This document shows positions 17,051 through 25,708 of a stretch of DNA of 64,000 nucleotides, one piece after another. The DNA is from AC-37 sp036386455 (GTDB taxonomy: Bacteria; Actinomycetota; Thermoleophilia; Solirubrobacterales; Thermoleophilaceae), in NCBI GenBank assembly GCA_036386455.1, contig DASVVS010000056.1:6312-70311 (forward strand). Reading direction: 5' to 3'. A program made the position numbers and the translations under genes. The notes beneath the pieces were generated by a model, which saw only the letters and a program-made list of their open reading frames with translations, was not told the DNA's origin and did not search any database. Position 1 is the first letter of the stretch. Each line of letters opens with the position of its first letter.

Positions 17051-17599
17051 CTAGCGCAGCGCCGCGATCGCCGCGCGCAGGTCCGGCAGCTCGCCCGCGT
17101 GCCGCGGGACGTGCCGCCAGCGCACCGTTCCGCTCGCGTCGACCGCGAACGTGCCCGCGCGCTGCCAGCGCGTGCCGTCCGGGTGGCGGTTGCGGATGCC
17201 GCCGCGGGCGAGCCGCGCGACCTCCGTCATCGAGCGCCGCCCGGCGAAGTGGCGGACCCCGGTGCGGCCGAGACCCCAGGTGGCGTAGTGCACGCGGCCG
17301 TCGTCCACGAGGACGCGGATCGGCTCGGTGCCGCCGATGGCGTCGCACCACTTGGCGGTGGCGGCGGCCGGAGCGTGGCTGACCGCGACGAAGGCGACGT
17401 CCGGCTCGGCCGCGGCGGCCTCGCGCAGGGCGCGGGCGGTGGCCTCGGCGAACGGGCAGCCGGTGTGGCGGAGGAACGCGACCACGGCCGGGCGGCCCGG
17501 CTCGAGCCCGGGTTCCGGCAGCTCGCGCGCAGGCTCGCCGGGCGCCGGGGGCGCGGACACGGGGATCGGAAGCGGCGGCAGGAAGGTCCGGAGGTTCAC
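17051..17599 (-). CDS. AhpC/TSA-like redoxin, co-transcribed with bioD
   Basis: 182 residues from a GTG whose first bases overlap the bioD stop (GTGA). A thioredoxin-like fold is read from PAVVAFLRHTGCPFAEATAR, with the single active Cys in GCPF, and from WQRAGTFAVDASGTVRWRHV near the end. The second Cys of CPxC is replaced, so it would act as a one-Cys peroxiredoxin-like protein. The region just after the start is Pro-rich. Being in a biotin operon is unusual; BioB's iron-sulfur clusters are oxygen-sensitive, so a protective role is conceivable but only inferred. Confidence 0.75.
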   Translation of the reverse strand: MNLRTFLPPLPIPVSAPPAPGEPARELPEPGLEPGRPAVVAFLRHTGCPFAEATARALREAAAAEPDVAFVAVSHAPAAATAKWCDAIGGTEPIRVLVDDGRVHYATWGLGRTGVRHFAGRRSMTEVARLARGGIRNRHPDGTRWQRAGTFAVDASGTVRWRHVPRHAGELPDLRAAIAALR

Positions 17600-18261
17600 C
17601 CGCCGCAGAGTCTTGCAAGGTGCGCGCCGGCCTCGGCGAGCGCGCCGGGCGACGTGTGCGCGAGCGTCTCGACCTCGACCGCGCCGAGGGCCGCGATCGT
17701 CTCGCGGTTCGACCGCTCCATCACGCTCGGTTCCTCCGGCCACGGCGTGAGCACCACCGCGCGCGGCTCGAGGCCGGCGGTCCGGGCCGCCTCCAGCGTG
17801 AGCAGCGAGTGGTTGATCGTGCCGAGGCCGGGCCGCGCCGCCACGACCAGCGGGAGGCCGAGGTCGAGCGCGAGGTCGCGCACCAGGTAGCCGGGGGTGA
17901 TCGGGACCATCAGGCCGCCGACGCCCTCGCAGACGAGCACGTCGGCCCCCGCGCCGGCCGCCCGCGCCGCCTCGACCAGGCGGGATGGCTCGATCGGCTC
18001 GCCGCCGAGCTCGGCCGCGAGATGCGGCGAGACCGCGGGACCGAAGCGCAGGGGAGTGACCGCATCCGGCTCCGTGCCGGCCGCCGCCGCCAGCAGCTCG
18101 TGGTCGGGCGGCCAGTCGCCGGGCGGGTCGTCGAGGCCGGTCACGACCGGCTTGAAGGCCGCCACGCGCTCGCCGCGTGCGGCCAGCGCGGCGCAGAGCG
18201 CCGCGGCCACGACGCTCTTCCCGACCCCGGTGTCGGTGCCGGTGACGAAGACGCCGCGCAA
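17596..18261 (-). CDS. bioD: Dethiobiotin synthase
   Basis: 221 residues. ATP-dependent closure of the ureido ring of 7,8-diaminopelargonate. The P-loop is VTGTDTGVGKSVVAAAL; the substrate lysine is in AAFKPVVTG. VCEGVGGLMVPI and VLTPWP match the remaining nucleotide and carboxylate contacts. It follows bioF by 13 bases and overlaps the redoxin gene by four. Size is normal. Confidence 0.95.
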   Translation of the reverse strand: MRGVFVTGTDTGVGKSVVAAALCAALAARGERVAAFKPVVTGLDDPPGDWPPDHELLAAAAGTEPDAVTPLRFGPAVSPHLAAELGGEPIEPSRLVEAARAAGAGADVLVCEGVGGLMVPITPGYLVRDLALDLGLPLVVAARPGLGTINHSLLTLEAARTAGLEPRAVVLTPWPEEPSVMERSNRETIAALGAVEVETLAHTSPGALAEAGAHLARLCGG

Positions 18262-18274
18262 CGAGGCGGGCGGG

Positions 18275-19675
18275 CTAGGCCGCGTCGGCCAGGCCGTCGA
18301 AGAGCTTCGGCTTGCCGGCGGCCGGGGCCGGCGGGGAGCCGCCCGCGGCGCGCGGCTCCGAGGTCGCCGTGGCGCCCGGCCGCGAGGCCGCCGTGGCGGA
18401 CGGCGCCGGGGCTTCCGCGGGCCCTGAGGAGGCCGCTGCCCGCGCGGCCTGGCGCGGGCCCGTCCCCCAGGCCCATTCGGAATCCTCCGGCGGGCGGGGC
18501 GCCGACGCGGCGAGGGGGGTCGCGCCGGCGCGCAGCGCGCTCGAGAGCACGCTGGCCGCCCGCCGAAGCTCGGCCTCCGTGTGCACGGCCATCACGGCCA
18601 GGCGGAGGCGGGAGGTGCCCTCCGGGACGGTCGGCGGGCGAATGGCCTGCGCGTAGACGCCGCGCTCGAGCGCGTGCTCGCAGGCCTGCATCGCGGCCGC
18701 CGCGTCGCCCACGAGGAGGGGGACGATCTGGGTCTCGGAATCGCCGGCCTCGATGCCGTGGCCCGCCAGCGCGTCGCGCAGCGCCTGCGCGTTGCGCTGG
18801 AGCTTGCGCACCCGCTCGGGTTGCTCGACCACCAGGTCGAGCGCCGCCATCGCGCCCGCGACCGCGGGCGGCGGGAGCGCCGTCGAGAAGATCAGCGTGC
18901 GTGCGCGGTTGACGAGGAACTCCGCCATGTCGCGGTCGCAGCACACGTAGGCGCCGTACGAGCCGAGCGCCTTGCCCAGCGTGCCGACCAGGACGTCCAC
19001 CTCGTCCTCGAGCCCGGCGTCCGCCACCGCGCCGCGACCGCCGGGGCCGAGGCAGCCGGTGCCGTGCGCCTCGTCGACCATCACGCGCGCGTCGTAGCGC
19101 TCCGCGAGCTCGACGATCTCCTCGAGGGGCGCGATGTCGCCGTCCATCGAGAAGACGCTGTCGGTCACGATCAGCGCCCCGCGCCCGGCCGCCTCGCGCA
19201 GTCCCCACTCGAGGTGGTCGGTGTCGCAGTGGTCGTAGACGAACGTGTCCGCCTTCGCGAGGCGGCAGCCGTCGACGATGCTCGCGTGGTTGAGCGCGTC
19301 CGAGAAGACGACGTCGCCCTCGCGCGCCAGCGCCGCGATCACGCCGCTGTTGGCGAGGTACCCCGAGCCGAACAGCAGCGCGCTCTCGTAGCCCTTGAAC
19401 GCGGCGAGGCGCTCCTCGAGCCGGCGGTGGCAGGTCATGTTGCCCGAGATCAGCCGCGACGCCCCGGCGCCGGCGCCCCAGCGCATGGCGGCGTCCGCCG
19501 CCGCCTCGCGCACGCGCGGGTGATCGGCGAGCCCCAGGTAGTTGTTCGAGCTGAGCAGCAGGACCGGCTTGCCGTCGAGCAGCACGCGCGCGCCCTGCGG
19601 CCCGGAGACCAGGCGCAGGCGACGGTGGAGCCCGCGCTCGCGCAGGTCGTCGAGAACCGCCTCGATGTCGGTCAT
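18275..19675 (-). CDS. bioF: 8-amino-7-oxononanoate synthase with disordered C-terminal tail
   Basis: 466 residues; usual BioF is about 385. PLP-dependent condensation of pimeloyl-ACP or -CoA with alanine. Landmarks: LLLSSNNYLGLADHP, GAGASRLISGNM, LFGSGYLANSG, VDEAHGTGCLG and GTLGKALGSYGAY (PLP Lys). The enzyme should end near LRRAASVLSSALRAG. About 80 extra residues follow, an Ala/Pro/Ser-rich linker ending in GKPKLFDGLADAA. The ATG overlaps the bioB stop by one base (TGATG), so synthesis is coupled. The longer open frame upstream is antisense-like and not used. Confidence 0.93.
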   Translation of the reverse strand: MTDIEAVLDDLRERGLHRRLRLVSGPQGARVLLDGKPVLLLSSNNYLGLADHPRVREAAADAAMRWGAGAGASRLISGNMTCHRRLEERLAAFKGYESALLFGSGYLANSGVIAALAREGDVVFSDALNHASIVDGCRLAKADTFVYDHCDTDHLEWGLREAAGRGALIVTDSVFSMDGDIAPLEEIVELAERYDARVMVDEAHGTGCLGPGGRGAVADAGLEDEVDVLVGTLGKALGSYGAYVCCDRDMAEFLVNRARTLIFSTALPPPAVAGAMAALDLVVEQPERVRKLQRNAQALRDALAGHGIEAGDSETQIVPLLVGDAAAAMQACEHALERGVYAQAIRPPTVPEGTSRLRLAVMAVHTEAELRRAASVLSSALRAGATPLAASAPRPPEDSEWAWGTGPRQAARAAASSGPAEAPAPSATAASRPGATATSEPRAAGGSPPAPAAGKPKLFDGLADAA

Positions 19676-20865
19676 CAGGCCGCCTCGGCCTCGGCTGCGC
19701 CCGCCCGGCTGGCCGGCACCTTCACCACGCTCGGGAACGCGTTCGGCGCCCCGTCCGGCCGCGGCGGCACCGACGTCTTCTTGCGGTGGCGGAGCTGCGT
19801 GGCCGGGTCCCACATCGGGGCCTCGTCCTGACGGTCGATCAGCCGGTCGATCGGCGTCTCGGGCGTGTCGCCGGCCAGCCAGCCGGTGCGGTTGTCCGGC
19901 CGCGGGTTCGCGCCGTTGTCCGGCTGGCGGGCGGTGTTGAGCCCGAGCGACTCGAACATCGCGCGGTCGTCCTCGGGCTCGGAGCCGAGCGTGGTGAGGA
20001 AGTTGCCCATCATCACGCCGTTGAGCCCGGCCTTGACGGCCAGCGGCTCGAGCTCGCCGAGGTTCTCCACGCGCCCGCCGCAGAGGCGGAACAGCGCCGC
20101 CGGCAGGATCAGCCGGAAGATCGCGATCCACTTGACCGCCTCCCACGGGTCCATGTAGTCGCGGTCGCCGAACTTGGTGCCCGGGCGCGGGTTGAGCAGG
20201 TTGATCGGCACGCTCGTGGGGTTCACCTTGGCGAGCTGGAAGGCCATCTCGACGCGCTGCGCGCGGCTCTCGCCCAGGTTGAGGATGCCGCCCACGCAGG
20301 TCTCGAGCCCGGCCTCGGCCACCGCGTCGATCGTGCGCAGCCGGCCCTCGTAGCGGACCGTCGACGAGACCTCCGGGTAGTAGCTCTCGGCGGTCTCCAC
20401 ATTGTGGTGCACGCGCTGGATGCCGACCTCCTTGAGCGCCTTCGCGCGCTCGCGCGAGACGTGCCCGATCGACACGCAGCGCTTGAGGTTGGTGTGCTCC
20501 GCCACCAGCTTGGCTCCGTCAAGCACGTTCTTGAAGTCCTTCTTCGAGAGCCCCTGGCCCTGGGTGACCATGCAGAACCGGTGTGCGCCCGCCGCCTCGG
20601 CCGCGCGCGCGTGCTCGAGGATCTGGTCCGGGGTCATCATCGCGTGCATCGGCGTGTCCGCCTCGGCGTACTTCGACTGCGCGCAGAAGCCGCAGTCCTC
20701 GGCGCAGCCGCCGGACTTGGCGTTGACGAGCGAGCACAGGTCGGTGGAGTCGCCGAAGTGCTCGAGCCGCACCTGGAACGCGCGGTCCACGAGCGCCTCG
20801 ATCTCGGCGTGGTCCTCGATCTCGCCGAGGGCGAGCGCCTCGTCGTAGCTGATGAGCGGCGGCAA
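19675..20865 (-). CDS. bioB: Biotin synthase with C-terminal extension
   Basis: 396 residues, about 50 longer than typical. Radical-SAM enzyme inserting sulfur into dethiobiotin. The [4Fe-4S] cysteines are C54, C58 and C61 in CAEDCGFCAQS; the YNHNLDT-equivalent is VHHNVETAESYYPEV. The core ends near residue 325. The remainder (GWLAGDTPETPIDRL, DPATQLRHRKK, Pro/Ala-rich end) is not part of the known barrel. Start is TTG behind GAGGAGGTC. It is the first gene of bioB-F-D-redoxin. No BirA-type operator was recognised in the 84-base upstream gap. Confidence 0.95.
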   Translation of the reverse strand: MPPLISYDEALALGEIEDHAEIEALVDRAFQVRLEHFGDSTDLCSLVNAKSGGCAEDCGFCAQSKYAEADTPMHAMMTPDQILEHARAAEAAGAHRFCMVTQGQGLSKKDFKNVLDGAKLVAEHTNLKRCVSIGHVSRERAKALKEVGIQRVHHNVETAESYYPEVSSTVRYEGRLRTIDAVAEAGLETCVGGILNLGESRAQRVEMAFQLAKVNPTSVPINLLNPRPGTKFGDRDYMDPWEAVKWIAIFRLILPAALFRLCGGRVENLGELEPLAVKAGLNGVMMGNFLTTLGSEPEDDRAMFESLGLNTARQPDNGANPRPDNRTGWLAGDTPETPIDRLIDRQDEAPMWDPATQLRHRKKTSVPPRPDGAPNAFPSVVKVPASRAGAAEAEAA

Positions 20866-20949
20866 GCGGTTTGACCTCCTCGTGGGGACGAGCAGCGGTC
20901 AAGGTAAGGGCGGGGTCGGACGCCAGATTCCGCTCTCCGCGTGCCGCGT

Positions 20950-22194
20950 CTACTCGAAGACCACGTCCACGTTCATGGCGTTCTCGGCAACGCGGATCGG
21001 CGTGTAGAGGCTGTCGCACATCGAGTAGCCGTCTATCTGAAGCCCGTAGGCGACGTTGTAGGAGTACATCGGCGCGCCGCTGTCGCCGTCGATGCCGCAG
21101 AAGTTGGCGCGGACCAGGCCGGAGGTGGTGCCGTACTCGTCCGTGATCGTGGCGTTCGTCTGGCTCACGTAGCCGCAGTCGCTCTGCCCCCACGCCGCGC
21201 CCGTGGTGCAGACGCGCATGTTCACGACGCTGTTTCCGTCGTTCAGCACCTTGTAGGTGTCGGTGAAGCTCGTGTCCGGGCTGTTCGTGATCAGGATGAA
21301 GTCGCGCGGTGCCCAGCCCGCGACGTTGTTGATGTTCAGGATGCCGGCGTCGGTCGTGCTGTCCACGCGGATGTTGCGGAAGGTGCCGATCGCGTGACTC
21401 GTCCCGTTCGGGAACTTGCTGCTCCACGTGGCGTTCGGGTCGTAGCGGCAGTGCCCGGCGGTCATCTGGTAGAGGTAGCCCGCGTCCCGGCCGCGGGCGA
21501 TGAAGGCGCCGGTGCAGAAGCTCCCGTCGCCGTTGATCCGGATCCCCGCGCGCAGCGGCGGGTCGCAGTACGGGTGCACGCACGCACGGCGGGCGGGCCT
21601 GCCGCTGTGCGACTCGCGCGTGCGGACGGCCGCTCCGAAGCGGGCGCGCGCGTCGTCGACCAGCGCGCGCTGGGCCCGGCTGAGGTTGCCGTTGCGCGGC
21701 AGGCTGATCTCGACGCTGTTGACGTCCGTGCGAATGCCCGTGCCCAGAACCTCGGGAGCGCCGCCGTTCGCCTGCTCGAGCCGCGCCGCGATCCAGCCGC
21801 CGGCGGCCTCCAGCTCGCGCTGGCTGTGCTCGACCTCGACGACGTCGGCGCTTCCGTCGAGCCCCACCCGGGCGAGGGCGCGCTTCGCGTTCGCCCTGGT
21901 GGCTCCGTCCGCGGCGGTCACGCCGAGCTTCACGCGGTCGCCGTCGCCGGGATCGACCCAGACTCCGCCGAAGCGCTCGCCGAGACCCGCCTCGGCCTCG
22001 TCCACGAGCTGCCCGGCGGCGCGCTGCCAGTCGAGCCGCTGGGCGGCGTCGGCCACGGAGATTCCGCGCTCGTCGGCGAAGTGGCGGGCCTCGGAGGCGT
22101 CCGCGCCGAGCGCCGGCGCCGCCGCCACGGTGAGCATGCTGAGGGCCAGCCCGGCGAGGGCGGACAGGTGCGTACGTCGAGTCCGGCTCGTCAT
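20950..22194 (-). CDS. Secreted streptogrisin-like serine protease with propeptide
   Basis: 414 residues. I start at the ATG eight bases after GGGAGG; an ATG five codons upstream would put that site inside the gene. Signal peptide residues 1-30, then a pro-region to about residue 200, with the alternating acidic/Ala pattern of alpha-lytic/streptogrisin prodomains. The catalytic domain carries H248 (QMTAGHC), D282 (STTDAGIL) and S372 (GIDGDSGAPM). Paired cysteines flank the His. It would be autoprocessed outside the cell. Monocistronic. Confidence 0.88.
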   Translation of the reverse strand: MTSRTRRTHLSALAGLALSMLTVAAAPALGADASEARHFADERGISVADAAQRLDWQRAAGQLVDEAEAGLGERFGGVWVDPGDGDRVKLGVTAADGATRANAKRALARVGLDGSADVVEVEHSQRELEAAGGWIAARLEQANGGAPEVLGTGIRTDVNSVEISLPRNGNLSRAQRALVDDARARFGAAVRTRESHSGRPARRACVHPYCDPPLRAGIRINGDGSFCTGAFIARGRDAGYLYQMTAGHCRYDPNATWSSKFPNGTSHAIGTFRNIRVDSTTDAGILNINNVAGWAPRDFILITNSPDTSFTDTYKVLNDGNSVVNMRVCTTGAAWGQSDCGYVSQTNATITDEYGTTSGLVRANFCGIDGDSGAPMYSYNVAYGLQIDGYSMCDSLYTPIRVAENAMNVDVVFE

Positions 22195-22212
22195 GGCCGT
22201 GCCTCCCATTGG

Positions 22213-22232
22213 TTGCGAGTCCTTGCGAGTCC
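22213..22232. repeat. Tandem 10-base repeat upstream of the protease
   Basis: TTGCGAGTCC occurs twice back to back without mismatch, 19 bases upstream of the chosen protease start. The one-turn phasing of the two copies would suit a regulator binding one face of the helix. No known motif matches. Confidence 0.4.
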
Positions 22233-22317
22233 GCCGAGCGGCACGAGCAGCCCCCGCCGTGCCCTCGGGCGTCGGCCTATAGCCCTAACACGGGCCGTGG
22301 CCGGCTGCGTCGAGAAG

Positions 22318-22331
22318 CCCCCGGTCGGGGG
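22318..22331 (-). terminator. Hairpin after the enoyl-CoA hydratase gene
   Basis: CCCCC and GGGGG enclose a four-base loop, 13 bases beyond the stop of the minus-strand enoyl-CoA hydratase. On that strand it is followed by CTTCTC, a short pyrimidine run. Likely ends the carrier-protein/hydratase transcript. Confidence 0.4.
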
Positions 22332-22343
22332 TGTAGCGGCCCC

Positions 22344-23186
22344 TTAGCGGCCCGACCAGCGCGGCGTGCGCTTCTCGCCGAAGGCGCGGATGCCCTCGAT
22401 GAAGTCGCCCGACGTGAAGCAGGACTCGCGCAGGGCCACCAGGCGGCGCGCCTCGATGGCGGGGAGGTCGCCGGCGTGCGCGCGCAGCGTGCGGATGACC
22501 TCCTTGTTGCCGCGCAGCGACAGCGGCGAGTTGCGGCCGATCGCGGCGGCTACGTCGAGCGCCCGCTCCTCGAGACCATCGCGCTCCACGACTTCGTTGA
22601 CGAGCCCCATCGCGCACGCGCGGTCGGCGTCGACGTTGCGGGCCGTGTAGAAGAGCTCGCTGGTGTGGCCCAGGCCGCACACGTCGATGAAGCGCCGCAG
22701 CCCGGTGTACGAGTAGATCAGCCCGATCTTGGCCGGCGGCATCCCGAGCTTGACCCCGCGCGCGGCCACGCGGATGTCGCACGTGACGGCGAGCTCGAGC
22801 CCGCCCCCGATCGCGTGCCCGTTGATCGCGGCCACCACCGGGTACTCGTAGGCCTCGATCGCCTCGATCGCCTCCGTGAACGGGTGCGCCACGAGCTTCT
22901 CGGCGGCGTCGGAGAAGCCGCGCTCGTCGCTGCCCTGGGCGAACGAGGACTCCTCGAAGTTGCCGATGTCATAGCCCGCGGAGAAGACGGGGTCCGTTCC
23001 CGTGATCACCACGCAGAGCGCGTCCAGCTCGCGGAGCGTGTCCGCGAGGGCGTCGAGGATCTCGTGGTCGAGCGCCCCCCGCTTCTGGGGGTTCGCTATG
23101 CGGATCCGGACCACGTTCGACGCCGGTTCGTCGATGACCAGCTTTCCGGATGCGAGCTCCGTCGAGTTACCGCTACTCGAGGACAA
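22344..23186 (-). CDS. Enoyl-CoA hydratase/isomerase family protein
   Basis: 280 residues of the crotonase family. The oxyanion-hole loop and first catalytic Glu are present (INGHAIGGGLELAVTCD). The second Glu, normally in a PExxLG motif, is missing: here it reads GMPPAKIGLIYS. Single-Glu crotonases usually catalyse something other than simple hydration, for example isomerisation or decarboxylation. The first 20 residues are a polar extension. Its start overlaps the end of a biotinyl-carrier gene by 14 bases, so the two are translationally linked. Confidence 0.85.
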   Translation of the reverse strand: MSSSSGNSTELASGKLVIDEPASNVVRIRIANPQKRGALDHEILDALADTLRELDALCVVITGTDPVFSAGYDIGNFEESSFAQGSDERGFSDAAEKLVAHPFTEAIEAIEAYEYPVVAAINGHAIGGGLELAVTCDIRVAARGVKLGMPPAKIGLIYSYTGLRRFIDVCGLGHTSELFYTARNVDADRACAMGLVNEVVERDGLEERALDVAAAIGRNSPLSLRGNKEVIRTLRAHAGDLPAIEARRLVALRESCFTSGDFIEGIRAFGEKRTPRWSGR

Positions 23187-23385
23187 CGAGCGTGTCGCCC
23201 TCCGAGACGGACTGGCCTTCCTCGCACTTGATCTCGGCCACCGTGCCTTCGTCCTCCGCCTCGACCGGCATCTCCATCTTCATCGACTCGAGGATCACCA
23301 GCGTGTCGCCCTCCTCGACTGCGTCGCCGACCTTGCACTCGACCTTCCAGACGGTGCCGGTGATGTGAGCTTGGACGTCGGGCAA
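23173..23385 (-). CDS. Stand-alone biotinyl/lipoyl carrier domain
   Basis: 70 residues, a single flattened beta-barrel: ITGTVWKVECKVGDAVEEGD, then ESMKMEMPVEA with the acceptor lysine at K36. The MKM motif indicates biotin, not lipoate. It starts at TTG, chosen because AGGAGGAG sits just before it; no ATG is available. It could carry carboxyl groups for an acyl-CoA carboxylase. The only carboxyltransferase in the window is about 24 kb away, and no biotin carboxylase is present. Confidence 0.85.
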   Translation of the reverse strand: MPDVQAHITGTVWKVECKVGDAVEEGDTLVILESMKMEMPVEAEDEGTVAEIKCEEGQSVSEGDTLVVLE

Positions 23386-23433
23386 CTGCTCCTCCTGGTC
23401 GCTTGGACGGGTCTTGGGGCACGATAACCGGTC

Positions 23434-24207
23434 GTGAGGAGCGAAATCGCGGTCGTAGTGACCGCGTTCAACGAGGCGGATCGGCTTGCGCAGACGCTCC
23501 AGGCGCTGGGCGAGGCGTTTCCGGGTGCACGGGTGGTCGTGGCCGACGACGCATCCACCGATCGGACCGCCGAAGTGGCCCGATCGGGGGGTGCCGAGGT
23601 CGTGAGTGCGCCGCGGCGGCTGGGAAAGGGCGGGGTCGCGACGCTGGCCGCGGAGCGGGTGCGAGGCGGCGCCGGCGCGGCCCCCGGGCCCGGCGGCCCG
23701 GCCTCGACCCCCGCCGCCGGCTCGGCTCCCGGCGGCTCGGCCCCCGCCGCCGGCTCCGCGCCCACCCTCGTCCTCTGCGACGGCGACCTCGGCGCCTCCG
23801 CGGCCCACCTCCCGGCGCTCGTCGAGGCGGTCGAGCGCGGCGAGGGCGAGCTCGCGGTGGCGGTCTTCGAGAGGCGCGTGGGCGGAGGGTTCGGGCTGGC
23901 GGTCGGCTTCGCCCACCGCGCGATCCGGTCGCTCACCGGGCTCAGCCTGCGCGCGCCGATCAGCGGGCAGCGCGCGCTCGCCCCGGAGGCCGTCGAGGCT
24001 GTGCTCCCGTTCGCCCCGCGGTTCGGGATGGAGATCGGCATGACGGTCGACGCCCACCGCGCCGGCCTCCGCGTCGTGGAGGTGGAGCTGCCGCTCGAGC
24101 ACCGCGCGACCGGCCGCACCGCCGCCGGCTTCGCCCACCGGGCCAGGCAGCTGCGGGACTTCCTCCACGTTTACGCTCTCCGGCGGATGAGAGGGAGAGG
24201 GCAGTGA
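23434..24207 (+). CDS. Family 2 glycosyltransferase with low-complexity insert
   Basis: 257 residues from a GTG. GT-A fold of the dolichyl-phosphate-sugar synthase type: VVVTAFNEADRLAQTL, VVVADDASTDRT (nucleotide binding) and VLCDGDLGASAAHL (DxD-like metal site). Residues of about 75-108, just before the DxD strand, are an Ala/Gly/Pro/Ser repeat absent from relatives. ISGQRAL and VVEVELPLEHR are normal C-terminal family motifs. The stop overlaps the glycerol kinase start (GTGA). It probably adds a sugar to a lipid or polyol acceptor. Confidence 0.8.
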   Translation: MRSEIAVVVTAFNEADRLAQTLQALGEAFPGARVVVADDASTDRTAEVARSGGAEVVSAPRRLGKGGVATLAAERVRGGAGAAPGPGGPASTPAAGSAPGGSAPAAGSAPTLVLCDGDLGASAAHLPALVEAVERGEGELAVAVFERRVGGGFGLAVGFAHRAIRSLTGLSLRAPISGQRALAPEAVEAVLPFAPRFGMEIGMTVDAHRAGLRVVEVELPLEHRATGRTAAGFAHRARQLRDFLHVYALRRMRGRGQ

Positions 24208-25673
24208 TCCTCGCGATCGACCAGGGCACCACGGGCACGACCTGCATCGTCTTCAGCGGCGACGGGCAGCCCGCCGGCCGCGCCTACAGCGAGTTCGAGC
24301 AGCACTTCCCGCGCCCGGGCTGGGTCGAGCACGACGCGGACGACATCTGGGAGACCACGCGCGCCGTGGCCGTGGACGCGATCGCCGACGCCGGCATCGA
24401 GGCGGGCGACCTCGCCGGCATCGGCATCACCAACCAGCGCGAGACCGTCGTGGCGTGGGACCGCAGCAGCGGCGAGCCGCTCCACCGCGCGCTCGTCTGG
24501 CAGGACCGCCGCACCGCCGCCCGCTGCGACGAGCTGCGCGAGGCCGGCCACGAGGAGACGATCCGCGAGCGCACGGGGCTCGTGCTCGACCCGTACTTCT
24601 CCGGCACGAAGATCGAGTGGATGGTGCGCGAGGGCGGCGTCGACCCCGCGCGTGCGGTGTTCGGCACCGTCGACTCGTGGCTCCTCCACAAGCTCTGCGG
24701 CCGGCACGTGACCGACTACACGAACGCGTCGCGGACCCTGCTGTTCGACATCCGCGAGCGCCGCTGGGACGAGGAACTGTGCGAGCTGCTCGGGGTCGAC
24801 CCGGCGTCGCTCCCCGAGCCGCTGCCGAGCGCCCACGTGTACGGAGAGACCACCGAGCTGGGGGGCAGCGTGCCGGTCGCGGGCATCGCCGGCGACCAGC
24901 AGGCGGCGCTCTACGGGCAGGCCTGCAACGAGGTCGGCCTCGGCAAGAACACCTACGGCACCGGCAGCTTCGTGCTCCAGAACGCGGGCACGGACGCGCC
25001 GCCGGTCCGCGAGGGCGTGCTCAACACGATCGCGTGGGGGGTGGGCGACCGCGTGGACTACGCCGTCGAGGCGAGCGTGTTCGTGACCGGCGCCGCGGTG
25101 CAGTGGCTGCGCGACGGCCTGGGGATCATCGAGGCCGCCGCCGAGACGGAGGCGCTGGCGCAGTCGCTCGACTCGAACGACGGCGTCTACTTCGTGCCGG
25201 CCCTGACCGGGCTCGGCTCCCCGCACTGGGACCCGTACGCGCGCGGCACGATCGTCGGCCTCACCCGCGGTACCGGCCGCGCCCACCTCGCGCGCGCGGC
25301 GCTCGAGGCGATCGCGTACCAGACCGTCGACGCCGTGCGCGCGATCGAGGCCACCTCCAGCGAGCCGCTCGCGGAGCTGCGCGCCGACGGCGGCGCCGCC
25401 GTCAACGGCTGGCTCATGCAGTTCCAGGCGGACATGCTCGGCGTGCCGGTCGTGGTGCCCGAGATCCCGGAGACGACGGCGCTCGGCGCCGCCTATCTGG
25501 CGGGCGTGGCCACCGGTCTGTGGGACGAGGCCGGCACCCGGGCGATGTGGCGCGAGGCCGCGCGCTACGAGCCGCGCATGTCCGAGGACGAGCGCGAGAC
25601 GCTGCTCTCCGACTGGCGCCGCGCGCTGGAGCGATCGCGCGCCTGGGTTTCCCCGGACGGCGACGGCGGGTAA
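24204..25673 (+). CDS. glpK: Glycerol kinase
   Basis: 489 residues, typical. FGGY-family kinase phosphorylating glycerol. The ATP site starts at ILAIDQGTTGTTCIVF. Glycerol contacts are seen in GITNQRETVVAWD and IAGDQQAALYGQ; TYGTGSFVLQN and LRADGGAAVNGWLMQFQAD complete the signature. Starts at GTG inside the end of the glycosyltransferase gene. With the following acyltransferase it forms a glycerol-3-phosphate to phospholipid/glycolipid module. Confidence 0.95.
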   Translation: MILAIDQGTTGTTCIVFSGDGQPAGRAYSEFEQHFPRPGWVEHDADDIWETTRAVAVDAIADAGIEAGDLAGIGITNQRETVVAWDRSSGEPLHRALVWQDRRTAARCDELREAGHEETIRERTGLVLDPYFSGTKIEWMVREGGVDPARAVFGTVDSWLLHKLCGRHVTDYTNASRTLLFDIRERRWDEELCELLGVDPASLPEPLPSAHVYGETTELGGSVPVAGIAGDQQAALYGQACNEVGLGKNTYGTGSFVLQNAGTDAPPVREGVLNTIAWGVGDRVDYAVEASVFVTGAAVQWLRDGLGIIEAAAETEALAQSLDSNDGVYFVPALTGLGSPHWDPYARGTIVGLTRGTGRAHLARAALEAIAYQTVDAVRAIEATSSEPLAELRADGGAAVNGWLMQFQADMLGVPVVVPEIPETTALGAAYLAGVATGLWDEAGTRAMWREAARYEPRMSEDERETLLSDWRRALERSRAWVSPDGDGG

Positions 25674-25708
25674 CGTCCGCCCAAGCGCTGGGTAGCTATC
25701 TCCACCTC

